Positions 43,819 through 54,960 of a stretch of DNA of 64,000 nt are shown here, piece after piece. The notes beneath the pieces were generated by a model. That model was not told where the DNA came from. It ran no database searches and saw nothing but the letters and a program-made list of their open reading frames with translations. Position numbers and translations under genes: made by a program. This stretch comes from Immersiella caudata. Taxonomy: Eukaryota > Ascomycota > Sordariomycetes > Sordariales > Lasiosphaeriaceae. Each line of letters starts with the position of its first letter. The stretch's first letter is position 1. The stretch covers positions 1-64,000 of the forward strand of contig JAULSU010000004.1 in NCBI GenBank assembly GCA_030512335.1. The letters are read 5' to 3'.

Positions 43819-45000
43819 ATGAGCAGTACCGTTGGTACAACCTGACTCGCCACCCTATTCGGCCTCGGCTGCGTATTTGGTCTCATCTTCATCTTCGGCG
43901 CAGCGAAACAGCTCTACCAGCTCCGCAGCAGTCATGAACCGAAGAACGTCGTCGCCACTACAACTTATCCCAACAACCCAAATCCAATCCAAACCCACCA
44001 TCCCAGCCGCAAAAAGACTAAAATCGCACTCTACCTCATCCTCATCGCCCTCGTTTTCTTCGTCATCCGCATCTACACCACCCTCGCCAACTTCGTCACC
44101 ATGTCAAACCCGCCCCGCTGCGGCATCTGCACCTTCAACACGGCCTCGTGCAGGGAAGGGAGACGACAGGACCATTTGTGATCCTTGGAAGTGGGGAGGA
44201 TATCCTATGCCCAGTCCCTCTTCACCATCGTCTCAAGGGTGATGCTCGTTGAAACGGCTACTGCTTTTGCCTGCGCAGGTGAATCCCTCACGAGCTAAAC
44301 TCACGCGGGTGGGAGATGCAGCGCAGCTTTTGGTTTTATTAGTGTTGGGGTTGGCGGCTTGGGTTACGGCTATTGCGAGGTAAGGAGACCGGAGAAAGGA
44401 AAAGGGGCAGGGTTCGCTGACGCTCTTTGATGACATATACCGTCGGCCTGGCTACGAGATTACAATCTACAGAACGAGTACGGGTGTTGAGGATCTTGGG
44501 ATCTTTGGGGCGGATCTTGCACTGTCGAGTGCAATTTATATCTGGGCTGCATTTGCCTATTGGTCGGTGTTCATGACGGCACCCATCATTGCATCGTTGC
44601 TTAGGAAGATTCGACACTTCCGCAGCGCAGGGATTCCGGAGGTAGTACCATCCCTCATCCATATCGGCCAGAGGAGGAGAGCTAACTTGGTCAGGACGAG
44701 ATTCACATAACTGTTGTCTTCACCAAGTGGGTAGTTCCCTTCCCGCTCCTCCTTGTCAGTCTCTTCGCGATATCCGTTCTCCTGGTCATCTTCCGGAGGG
44801 ATGTAGGATCACCAAGCGGCACAGCTTCAGCAGTACTGGAAGGAATATCGTCGACTTATGGTGATGTTGTGGTGTACGGGGTATCAGTCTGGGCAATGAA
44901 GAGGCTGTCCGGCTGTTTCACGGAGCTGGTTCGCCTCAGGCGTACCCCCACAGCCTTCAGTTCCTGTTGCACAGGTCTAGAAGCATTCTTCCCGCATTAA
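43819..45000 (+). pseudogene. Degraded multi-pass membrane protein gene
   Basis: ATG 43819 starts MSSTVGTT, then TGA at 43843-43845. The same frame goes on LATLFGLGCVFGLIFIFGAA, then HPSRKKTKIALYLILIALVFF and a Cys pair (RCGICTFNTASC), stopping at 44179. Other frames follow: ISYAQSLFTIVSRVMLVETA, LLVLLVLGLAAWVTAIA, then LFDDIYRRPGYEITIYRTST, SSAIYIWAAFAYWSVFMTA. After a likely intron (about 44640-44695) come DEIHITVVFTKWVVPFPLLL and VSLFAISVLLVIFRRD, ending at 44998-45000. Helix density shows a former membrane protein of about 350 residues. Some breaks may be introns, but the TGA at codon 9 and at least one shift are not. Family not recognised. Confidence 0.5.
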
Positions 45001-45120
45001 ATTTCATTCCATTACAAGCCCAGAACTAATAATTTGAGTCTCTCGCTACCGTGACCTGACAAACTATCCCTGAAGGCCACAATCCGCCCTACATCACAAC
45101 CAAGAGTGAGAGGTAACATT

Positions 45121-47062
45121 CTAGCAAACACCGCTGTACTTATCCGCAACTGCCACCGAGTCCACATAAGACGGACCAAGACCCGTGGCATTCCCAAACA
45201 CAACGATCTGGCCGTTGGTTGCCGTGAACCTAGGCCAGACCTGGCCAAGGTGGTTCATCGGGGGCCGCGAGGGGTTTGAGGCGAACGAGACCCAAAACGC
45301 TATGGGAGAAATGGTCAGCAAGCGCCTTCTCAAATAGGTTAAAGATGGCTTACACTCCATTGTGTAACTCGTCTGGTACTCAAACTCGGTCGAATTGCCG
45401 CGGAAGTCGGCGTGAGTGCCGAAGACGAGAGGGATGTCGGCTGTTCATGGTCAGCATTGCTTCCGATGGAACGTATGTGCAAGACCAAATACTAACAGCT
45501 ATGCATCCCAGCGAGCCAGTATCGCGGCGTGATGTTGGTAAAGTTCCCGGAGTACAGATACCGGTACGTCGTTAGACCGTAGACATTGCGTTTCCTGCCA
45601 AAGGTGTCAGTCTTTGCCCTGCCCGTATCTCAGTCCCCACTCACGCCGCTTCCCGCACAGGACCGCAAGCCAATCCAGCCGTACCCGGAACGATGCTCGG
45701 GGGTGGCGTCGTAGCGTTGATGTCAAACGGCACCAGGAAAGCCGCCGACTCGTTGAAGTTGAACCCGGCGATCATGGGCTACATGTTCAAGTCAGCCTCT
45801 CCCGTCTTCCATAGTGGCATGTCATTTCAGGGGCCACCCACAATATTGGCCACCAGTCCTTGCTCCAACCGGGCTGTCACATTAGCAAACATGGTGACAT
45901 TGTCGGTAATAGGACGGAAAAGCCCCCGGAAAGGATCCGGATTAGCCTCGTCGACCTTCTGCTGCAGCACCAAAGCATCAAGCTGCTGCATGCAAGCCAA
46001 CTCGGCCGAAGCATTCAGCCCAGCGCAACCAGCATTCTGCGCGAGATCATGGAAGAGTGTGCTGCTCATGGGGTTCGTTGCCGGTGTGCTGCTCGACGAG
46101 ATGATGAGGCCCTTGACGATGGGGTCGACAGGATTCGCGTACGCGTACGCATTCACGGCGTTGGCGCCCGCCGACTGTCCGTAGAGCACCATCCGCTCCG
46201 GGTCACCCCTATTCCCGTCAGCAGTTTCTCCCCCCCCAAAACCCTCCCAGCAGCCATCACAAGAGCAAAAACTTACCCAAATCCCGCAACATTGTCCCTC
46301 AGCCACTCAACCCTATCATCACCCGTCAGTTATCTCCCCCCCCCCCTTTCCGGGAGCCCCTTTCTCAAAGAGTACTCACACAATCCGAACATCCATCAAC
46401 CCCGCATTCTTCTCCGCCCCCGCCGTCGCCGGAAACCCAAAGATATTCAACCTCCAATTAAACGTCACCACCAAATGCGTCCCCGTCCTCTGAATCCACT
46501 TCCCCGGAACCTGATACGGCGCATGGCCTCCACCCTCTTTGAAGCCGCCACCACAAACCCAGATGATAACCGGGAGTAACTCCTCCTCTTCTTCGTTATT
46601 TTTGCCCTTTCCTTTGCCTTTACCTTTGCCTTTACCTTTGCCCGAGGGAAGAGTCTTCGGTCCCCAGATGTTGAGGTATAGACAATCTTCGCTTTGGGGG
46701 TCTTGGTTTTGGAACTCGGGGAGGAGGTCCCAGTAGAGACCGGTCTTGTCGCCGCTGTCCTGGAGGCAAATGGGCTTGTAGGCTTTGGCTTCGGCGTGTC
46801 CGTAGTTGGGTGCTGGTTGGGGAGGCATGAAACGGAGAGTGCCGAGGGGAGGCGTGGCGAAGGGAATGCCGAGCCATTGGTGGACGTTGGGGAGGGACGG
46901 GTCGATGAGGCCGGTAAAGGTGCCGCTGGTGGTTTGGACGGTGAGGGGTCCGGGGGGTGGAGGTGGAGGCGGGGGCGGGGGTGGTGACTGGGGTGCGGAC
47001 TGGGCGCTGACTTTGGCGGAGGAGGCCACCAAGAAGGAGGCCACAAAGGTGGTGAGCCGCAT
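45121..47062 (-). CDS. Secreted type-B carboxylesterase/lipase
   Basis: Seven exons (complement): 47062-46380, 46312-46277, 46208-45842, 45778-45645, 45594-45497, 45440-45354, 45299-45121. Phases agree and give 527 aa. Signal peptide MRLTTFVASFLVASSAKVSA, then an unusual run of about eleven prolines. Carboxylesterase (PF00135) landmarks: WLGIPFATPPLGTLRF, SEDCLYLNIW, VIIWVCGGGFKEGG (oxyanion region), VTFNWRLNIFGFP, EWLRDNVAGFGGDP, RMVLYGQSAGANAV (nucleophile Ser), and a C-terminal GMHSSDIPLVFGTH carrying the His. Between LNIWGPK and PVIIW a (KG)n stretch from a TTTGCC/TTTACC repeat (46605-46643) plus poly-Glu forms a charged insert. Likely an extracellular esterase. Intact. Confidence 0.87.
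46605..46643. repeat. Hexanucleotide microsatellite inside the carboxylesterase
   Basis: About six units of CTTTGC/CTTTAC, giving (Gly-Lys)n on the minus strand. Length is a multiple of three and six, so expansion would keep the frame. A likely hypervariable loop. Confidence 0.8.
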
Positions 47063-48854
47063 GGTTTTTTGACGAAGGAGAAAACGAATGTACTGATTCC
47101 GGAGAGGATGGGTACTCACCTGGTGTTCTTTTGCGGGAATTCAGTCCAATTTATCGAGCTCGTCATCGTGCCTGAAGAGGCCGGGTGCAATGAGGGGAAT
47201 GGCCCTGGTTGAGATTACTTATAACATTACTGCTGACCCCTACTGCCCTATTCCCAATTTACCACTATAATTTGCCCAGAAGATCCGAGCACAGACGCCA
47301 TGCGTGCGTCTTCCGGGCGCGTCGACATTGCAATTGGCAGAGTCGGAAGTGAAGGACAACAGTGAAAAGTGCCCCCAGAGTCCAGCTGACGCCATTTGCA
47401 GAGCACACCAATGAGAACAGCCTGACAGACACCATATTCTCACCCAAACCCCCCAGCGACCCCACAAATAGAGACTCTTTGGGACTGCGGGGGAGGGGGT
47501 TGCCATCCTTCCTGTCGGTCATTTCGAACTGGGTTACCCCTTTTCAAAACGATGGCCCTGCGGGCGAAACCAAAATGGTGTTGGAGCTGCAGCTTTATTT
47601 CTCAGCTGAGCAACCTTTTGCGAGAATGATGCAATTCTATGCCAAAGTGGTTGGAAATGCTCCATTTTCGGCTAGAATGACAGGGTGCTGCTTCCGACTG
47701 TCAGCCCCAAACTTGCCCCTGACTCCGAGGGCGACTTACCCTGACATCACCGCAATTGAGAGGACCAACCAAGTCAACCTTCGCTGATATCCGTGAATCG
47801 AGATCCTGTGAATGTGCTGCGGGCAGTCCTGCATCCGAAAAGACCCTACAACAATCGTGACTCAGGGCCTCAAACACGGGAGGGCGAGGTGAAAGGGAAG
47901 TGTTCGGCCACAGATGCTCACCAGCATCAAGTGGTTCTTCGCAGATAGCGAAGCCAAGAATGATCCCTCCACCTGGACTGTCAAGTGGAAACGGTGACGC
48001 GGAATCGGGTTTCAATCTCGAGGGAGATGACGACGACATTGCGTCGAGGTTTTCGAAGCCGGCAGTAAGTACTTACCTGTTTGCCGAAAATGCATTTGTT
48101 CGAAATTGGATTTCGGTAGGAATTCGGTTCGGGCGCGATAAGTCTTTAAGCTGTTGGGGCTCGTCGTTTGCTTCTAGGGCGTACCCAAGTACATCTCCAG
48201 CAGGTAATGGGCACCCTCGGCGAGGAGTTTACTTCACGCGATCCGAGTCACCAAGGGAGAACGACAAGCTCCAGTACCCGTGCTGGACTGCCAAATCGAT
48301 AACGCATCAAGGTCTTGAGTCCGGCATTCCATTCAAGAGATATTTCCAGGGGGTTAGGCCGCTGTTGTGATATCCACCCGGCGATTTCTGCACCGGAGGC
48401 ATCGAAGACCCATGGTTATGTCTTGCCGAGCCCCAACCGACCCTCAGGGCCGTCGTCCCTATAACACTCCGGCGTATAGTCTGTGGAAACTTTATCAAAG
48501 ACTCGAAATTACCCGGATGGGGTTGGTGTCCTTGTCACTGTGTCCATCGCAAGTTCAAGTTAGCGCCGTCTCTCCATCACGATCAGTCCGCTGTCGTCTG
48601 AGCTCGTAGCAGCTTTCAGAGCAACAAGCCCGGCAGCTTACTCTTTCAAAGTCCCCCCAGACACCGATCACTTGCAGATGCGGGGCGCGAGGCAGTCCGC
48701 CCATCATGAGTAAACCCAGGCAACCTTCTGGTCGATAACTCAAGGTAATGTCGGAGGGGGAATCTGAGAGCCCCGCCCGCTGGTTCTCCCATCTCTTGCT
48801 TCATCACTGATTCCACGCGACAGTTCAATCACCTCAGGCTTCTGTCCTTTGCAC
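47063..48854. other. Intergenic, no gene recognised
   Basis: About 1.8 kb upstream of the carboxylesterase. Scattered frames (47362-47787, 47900-48370) show no motif. It may contain debris related to the HET remnant that follows. Confidence 0.4.
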
Positions 48855-50426
48855 ATGAACCGCGCCGGTCAGCCCCAGCAATGGCCCATGAACTCGTCAC
48901 CGCCCCTTCGCCAGAAGCTCGACGCTAACAAGCGTGAAATTCGGCTCATTGAGCCTTTTGTATCCGGGAAGAATGACGAAGACGACAATGCCTGATGCAC
49001 GCTCAAAACAACAGCGATCGACGATACACCCACCTATGAAGCTCTATCTTACACGTGGGGCTCAGCAATGGACAAAAGACCCATTACCATCAACGGGCTT
49101 CTAGTCCTAAATAAAAAGGGATAGAACCCATAGCAGAGCCAGAGGCTGTGGGTGAATCCGACATCGAAGCGGAACCAGAAGCGGCTGGTGAAGAGTTACC
49201 GGCGACACACCACGATGAGGATGGCGACAGGAAGAAAGGAAAAATCAACATACTTTGGCTGACAAAAAGACCAGCGATTATCATAGTGTCTTCGTCTCAA
49301 CAAGAACCCACAGGCTGTGACGCTTCCCACAGCTTGAGCACACCGGAGGACCATGGCGAAAGACAGAACGAGGAAACGCCCGTGAATCTTGACTGCTCCG
49401 ATCTAAAGCATCTGAAGTACATTCGACCGGTTGATGGTGACGAACGGGCCGATCACCCCTTCCACGTGCTCGTTGCTGTGCAGGGCGGGTTTCCCGACGA
49501 CCCGACTGAGTGGATAGCCTTCTAGAAGTCATCAAAGAGATAGGCAACCTGATGATTTTACGTCTCATCCGCAAGCCCCGGGCCATCGACAGCCCTCCCG
49601 GCTGGGTGCTAGACTTCTCAGTCGATCACCCTCGAGAAACCCACAACATCTCTTGTCTGGCGGGAAATTTTGGCGCAGATGGCAACAGCTGGCACAGCAA
49701 AGGCGTCCCCTCGCCGGGATACTTCCTCAACAACCAAGACCGCCCAGGGGAACTCCGCATCCACTGATTCGATTTCAACACTGTCCTCGTGCTTGGACAC
49801 ACATGGTAATGCAAAAACACCAAAGATCAGCAGTGGATCCTCTTCAAGATCATTGCAGAATACGCTCAACTCCTGGATGAGACTGACGCAACGCACTTCC
49901 CCCATTCACACGACACGCACCACCGCAACGAGTGCTTCTGACGGACCCTCATCTGGAACGCCGATCCTAAAAATGGATATCCGCGCCGCCCGTCTATGGT
50001 GGGTATCTCAAGACGCTCCGAGAGAACCGCGAACACCTGGTCGACATTACCGAAACGGCGCATCGCGTGCGCGACGACGAGAGAAGGGTACCAAATGGCG
50101 AGGCAAAGGAATATTACGAAGCGTTTCTGCGAAACGGGCTCAACCGCCGCCCCTTCATCGCAGCCAACGGCCAGCTTGGATCTGGCCCGCCTGAAATGCG
50201 GATGGGTGATGATATTTGCATTGTCCTGGGATCCAAGACGCCGCTGGTGCTCAGATCGAGACCACCAGCAACAGGGACCGAGTGAGAAGCACTGCACGAC
50301 ATTGTTGGCCACGCGTATGTCCATGGAGTCATGCACGGCGAGGCTTTGGTAGAACTGTCCTTGAAGGCCGACGCAGGCTCGTTTGGGAGTCAGACAACGG
50401 CAATGCAGAAGTTCTGTCTTGCGTAA
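48855..50426 (+). pseudogene. HET-domain gene remnant
   Basis: From ATG 48855 the frame reads MNRAGQPQQWPMNSS, then KREIRLIEPFVSGKNDEDDN, TGA at 48993-48995, then CTLKTTAIDD and TYEALSYTWGSAMDKRPITI, the first HET motif. The following HET motif (WIDALCINQ type) is absent and the next 350 bp show no HET block, so the domain centre is deleted or scrambled. The C-terminal half returns near 49520 (IKEIGNLMILRLIRKP, PPGWVLDFS) and at 50050-50280 in another frame: RRPFIAANGQLGSGPPEMRM, GDDICIVLGSKTPLVLR, a TGA, then IVGHAYVHGVMHGEAL, the usual end of HET proteins. Several shifts, two stops and a lost core make it inactive. It is distinct from the intact HET gene at 27.6-30.1 kb. Confidence 0.75.
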
Positions 50427-50789
50427 GACCCGGAATAACGTGTCCGGCAGCTCATCCACGCGAAATTGCCAACACAAGGCGATGGTTGCAATCGTCAGCC
50501 ACACGCAGCCATTTCGGGACGCCATGTCGGTGGTTTAGGCTGTTCCCACCTGAAATTGCCCTGTTTGTCGTAAATATCGAATGATCCCCAACCAAGACTG
50601 GACGATGTAACATATACCAAGATCGCTTTGGAAACTAACCGTACGTCCTTCCGACTGCAACCCAGGTCGCGCGTCTGTGCCTCCGGAGCTACATATCTTC
50701 ATCGCCGTCGCAACCTAACACGCTTCCCTGAAGCCGACGGCTGCAAAAAGAGTGTGGAGATGCTAAATGGGCGTCTCCAGCATCTAGAT

Positions 50790-50887
50790 GGGACATGTGA
50801 GGCTCGAACTCACGAGCTTTGGATTACTCTGATGTCTAACCAGACCATATTGTGAGACCAACGCTCTACCAACTGGGCCAATATCCC
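50790..50887 (-). tRNA. Intron-containing tRNA, Met-elongator-like body with apparent anticodon CAC
   Basis: The minus strand folds as a cloverleaf: acceptor GGGATAT/ATGTCCC (one G-U), D arm GCCC AGTTGGTA GAGC, anticodon stem TTGGT/TCCAA, T arm GTGAG TTCGAGC CTCAC. Between base 37 and 38 lies a 26-nt intron whose third-last base G can pair with C32, as tRNA splicing requires. The loop reads CTCACA, so the anticodon is CAC (Val by decoding). The anticodon arm, the U31-U39 mismatch and the T arm are those of elongator tRNA-Met (loop CTCATAA), one base different. Either a diverged tRNA or an anticodon-switched copy; the isotype is uncertain. Confidence 0.75.
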
Positions 50888-52485
50888 GAGTCATCTTGTT
50901 GAGAAACTTCCGGCGAGGATCATCACGTCAGTAGAAGACGGGCACCAACGTGCCCGCGCTACCCCCACTCGAATCGCAGCCTCACCCGCCCGGTGAGAGC
51001 CTCCCGCGACCCCCGAAAAGCATCGCAATCTCAAGAAACACCTCAAAAGCCTGATTCTGAGGGTCACCCCACTCATCACGGTGATGGTGGCGCCAGGCTT
51101 CGCATGCAGGGTGGGCAGCCCAGAGGGATTTTTCAGCCGGCTCCTCCGCGCCATCTCGTCTCAAATCCGAGCGCAAAGCCCACCGCCATTCCAGGCACCA
51201 AAGCTTGTCACCACGTTGGCTTTGCATCCAGACGTTGGACAACCCCCTGAGATCAATGCATGAAACTCACGTGGAGTGGGGGAGCAAGACCAGTGTTTGA
51301 ACCAAAGCAAAATGCAGGCGCAGCGCGTGAGCGGCCAGGGATGATGGTTGGAAAATTCCGGAGTGGTTCGCACACATCAGCGTCTGAGCGCTGTCTGCTG
51401 TTACGGTTGCCCCTCACCGATTCCGGTCTGTCGGGAAGGACCCTGTAATAAAGTTGCTATTCTTGTTCGGGGTGACAGCAGGATCTCGATTCCGCGGATT
51501 CGCACGAGGGGGACGAGTGTTTCAACAAGCGGGTGCTGGTCATGGTCGCGCGGCTTTTTCGTTGCTTCTGTTGCAGTGCAGCACGTCTGCGGACATCGCG
51601 TGTGCAATGCGACCGTAAGTTGTGCTGATGTGACAGCGGCTGACCAACCCGACTTTCGGTAATTTCTGACACAACTGTCGAGCAGAGCTGAAATGCAACG
51701 TCCGTTCACTGCAGACTGCAAGCTGCAGCGTCGGTGGGGTGAATCCGTGTCGAATCTGCAGAGAAGGTGAGGAAGAGATAGGGACGCCGCCGAGCGTTGC
51801 GCCTCATCAGGGGTCAAAAGAGAGAGAAAAAAAAAAGATCGCAGGGATGGCACCAAAAGATCTCGGCCTTGGAGGGGGGGACGCGGGAATCACACCCTGG
51901 TACCGAACAGTGGGCTGAACTGGGCCCGGACCGCGTTGGCGATGGTGTCCAATCCCAGCGCGGCACAACCACACCGCGTAGTCGATAGACGCAGCCGTCT
52001 GCAGCATGGAGAGAAAAGGACTCCCCAGTAAAATCTCTCTAGGCTGTGCCGCCGTTCCGCTGGGGTGGCGCCCAACGCAGACGACAACTGAGCGGCACAG
52101 CGAGCCAGTGGCAGGCCCTTGCAGTCTGCGCCAAGCGCCATCGAGGGAGCCTCCCCAGAAGTTCGATCGTAGGGGACCGAAAAACGCCACACGGGTTCGT
52201 CAATGCCTCCCAAGTTCCTGTAAGCAGTCAAAGCGTGATGGCGGGCGAAACGAACACGGCTCATCGGCCCCGCAGGCGCCGACGGTTACCTTGGCTCCAT
52301 GTTGGCTTTCGATTGCTTTTCCTTTTCTGTTGCAGCACCCGCACCTTGCTCCGTTGTAGATCCTGGGGAGAGGGATGCCCCATCCAACGCTCTCCAGCTC
52401 ACCACTACACAACATTGACCGGCCGCTCCTTCCTCGAAAGCCGACTCAGCTGCGAGAGTCGAGAGACTAGATTGGGCAATGAGCC
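50888..52485. other. Intergenic, no gene recognised
   Basis: About 1.6 kb between the tRNA and the Pth11-like gene, with many overlapping frames but no recognised domain. A Cys-rich stretch near 51690-51770 was considered as a zinc cluster and dropped. Confidence 0.4.
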
Positions 52486-53811
52486 ATGTTGGGGCACAAC
52501 CCCCGAGACATTGCCGATGTCATCCCCAGCGTTGACGAGCTCCTCCAGAACTACGACATCACCGACAAGTCGAGCCTGACGTCGATGGTATGGAACGTCA
52601 ACATCACCTTCATCGTGCTGGTGAGCGTGGTGATGATGTTGCGGCTGTACACTCGCGCCTGGATCACGCACCAATTCTTCATCGATGATGTGCTCGCCAT
52701 CTTCGCCTCCCTCTTCATCCTCGTGTCCTCAGCAACGTCGCTCGTGGCCACCAACTACGGACTGGGCAAGCACGTATGGAACATTCCGTTTCCCTACGAA
52801 AACATCATCTTTTCCGTCAAGAAATGCGTGCAGCTCATGTACGTCGCCCACGTCTTCTACGCCGCCGGCATGGCCTTCACCAAGCTATCCATCATCACGT
52901 CGTACCTACGCATCTTTCCCCACGATGCACTCCGCAAAATCCTCTACGTGACGGGTGTCGTCTGCACCGGCATCGGCATCAGCGCCATTTTCGTCACCAT
53001 CTTCCAGTGCACTCCGGTCCACGCCGCCTGGGACTTCACCATCCCGGGGTCAAAGTGCATCCCCTTTGTCAACTTCCTGTACGCCAACGCCGCCATCAGC
53101 ACCCTCGCGGACACCGTACTCGTTGTGGCGCCTCTCCCCTTCTTCTGGTCCTTGAATCTACCGCTGCGCCAGCGCCTGGTGATCTGCGTTCTCTTTGGCG
53201 TCGGCTTCATGTGAGCTCTCCTCCCTCTTTTGATCAATGTATGGCCTCACTAACCCCCGCAGTGCCCTCGCCGCCAGCGTCGTCCGCATCTACTTCCTCC
53301 ACCAGGTTCAAGGCCTCGATGTAACCTGTAAGCTTACTATGCTTACCCTCTTCCGACCCCTGACCTCTAACAATGGACAGACTATCTCGCCTCCCCACTC
53401 AACATGACCATCATCGAGTGCTCCCTCGGTATCATCTGCATCTCCATCCCGCCTATGCGCCCACTTTTCAAGAAGCTCGCACCCGGACTTCTCACCAGCT
53501 ACATCAGCCGGCACACCGGCGTCTCCCGAAGTCGCGGGGGGGCAAGCAAGCTATTTTCCAGCACAGGCGGCGATGGTATCTCATCAGCAGAGCAAGGAGT
53601 ACGAGTACGGAAGGACGTCAGCGTGACGGTGGAGGAGATGAACCGGGAGATGGACAGGCAGTTGATGGAGTTTGAGATGAAGGAGAACCGGAGGAAAAGG
53701 GGGGACTCAGAAGTCGGGCTGGTCTTTCAGCAGGAGAAATTCGAGGGGAGGGGTGGGAAAGGGAGCGGGAGCGGGAGCAGTGATGGGTACAGGCCAGGGG
53801 AAGCGTTATGA
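52486..53811 (+). CDS. Pth11-like rhodopsin-domain integral membrane protein
   Basis: Three exons, 52486-53210, 53263-53327 and 53381-53811, with 52- and 53-nt introns (GTGAGC...CGCAG, GTAAGC...GACAG), giving 406 aa. Seven helices: ITFIVLVSVVMMLRLYTRAW, FFIDDVLAIFASLFILVSSA, CVQLMYVAHVFYAAGMAFTK, ILYVTGVVCTGIGISAIFVT, FVNFLYANAAISTLADTVLV, RLVICVLFGVGF with ALAASVVRIYFLHQ, and YLASPLNMTIIECSLGIICI. Fungal rhodopsin-domain signatures: FIDDVLAI, FTKLSIITSYLRIFP, QCTPVHAAWDFTIPGSKC, LADTVLVVAPLPFFWSL and ECSLGIICISIPPMRPLF. The cytosolic C-terminus has a Glu/Lys/Arg-rich coiled-coil-like segment. Intact; a surface-receptor-like protein of unknown ligand. Confidence 0.92.
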
Positions 53812-54269
53812 GAGCAAAGAAACATAAAGTGATGATAGAAAAGAGATAGATGGATTAGTCCCGGTTTGGATTGGGGTTCGGGTTGGCATAGAAACAATGG
53901 ATGTATCAAAATGTACAGATACTTTGGTCTTGGATGTGGAAGAAACAATGCATTGTGGCATCGGCCGGTATGAAGCCGACAAGGAGTCAGATGGGCTCCA
54001 CATGTCCTGAGCCTTACGATTCAAGGGAAACGTTCGTAGTCATATATTGTTTGCTGGCAGTGCTATTGTTGCTGCAAAGGACCGACCTCGTCATTAGACC
54101 CTGCTGTGATGCGATGGACGGTCGTTTGTCAGGAGGTTGAATTTATAATGACTCAGGGGATGGGATCGCTCGGGTCGTTGCCCTTTGCGGGCGAGTTTCA
54201 ATGACTAATACGGGTACGCAGCCCTAACGTGACAGAAGAGTCCGAGCTGGAGGCTATCGCCAGCCCTGA
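53812..54269. other. Intergenic, no gene recognised
   Basis: About 460 bp downstream of the Pth11-like gene and upstream of the SMP-30-like remnant. Nothing identified. Confidence 0.5.
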
Positions 54270-54905
54270 TTGGCGGTTGATGCGTATTCCTCCAACAGCA
54301 TCTGTACGAGCTACCAAATCCACATCATCTCACCCTTAACCGCCGACAAGCCCAAAATCCTAAAGGACTCCACCCCCATCCCAAAGTACGAATTGGTCAA
54401 CGGAATTACCACCCCCCCAAGAAACCACGCGTCATCCGAGCCGCGGATTCATACTCGGGGGAGATCCTCCGCACCGACACCCTTTCCCACTCCATCGCAA
54501 CCGCGTTCGAAAGCCTCGTCTTGGGCTTCGGAGACGCCACCAATGGATATCTAATCGGCGTCAACGACGTTAGTATCAAGGGTGAATACCTCTACTTCAC
54601 CAACTCCCATCTGGGAGCTTTCTCCCGGGTACGTATCGACGAGGATGGTATTCCCATCGGTGGGAACGACGCGAAGGTGGACGTGATTGCTGTGCTTCCG
54701 GGATTTGAGGATGGGGCGCACCTTTGGAATGCTTTTGATTTGGATGGGAGGGGGAATGCGTATATTACGGCGCATCCGTTGTCGTTGATTAAGGTGTGGG
54801 AAGGGGGAGGATGGAGACGTTGGTGAACGGAAGTTTGGTGAGTGCGCCTACGGCGGCGGCACCAGCGGAAGGGTAGCCCTAGCAGCGGACAAAAAAGGGG
54901 CAGAC
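54270..54905 (+). pseudogene. SMP-30/gluconolactonase-like beta-propeller fragment
   Basis: A partial gene without the N-terminal half of the propeller. The block PKYELVNGITTPP is followed by a one-base shift in a C7 run (54412-54418), then RVIRAADSYSGEILRTDTLS, YLIGVNDVSIKGEYLYFTNS, HLGAFSRVRIDEDGIPIGG, WNAFDLDGRGNAYITAHPLS. These are characteristic of fungal SMP-30/strictosidine-synthase-like proteins (NGI/ND...YLYFTNS, then DGxGNAYIT). A second shift in a G-run near 54805 opens METLVNGSLVSAPTAAAPAE. What remains (AADKKGQTHSEQN) runs to within 60 bp of the tRNA-Arg gene. Lactonase-type function lost; about 200 of 330 expected codons remain. Confidence 0.6.
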
Positions 54906-54960
54906 CCACAGTGAACAAAACATCTTGATAGAGGGGGTGCCTTGCGAAAAGGAACCGTTC

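Noticed and set aside
51600..51800. Cys-rich stretch (LKCN...SCS...CRIC) as a Zn2Cys6 cluster
   Set aside because: Spacing does not fit CxxCxxxxxxCx5-12CxxCx6-8C and no following regulator region is visible.
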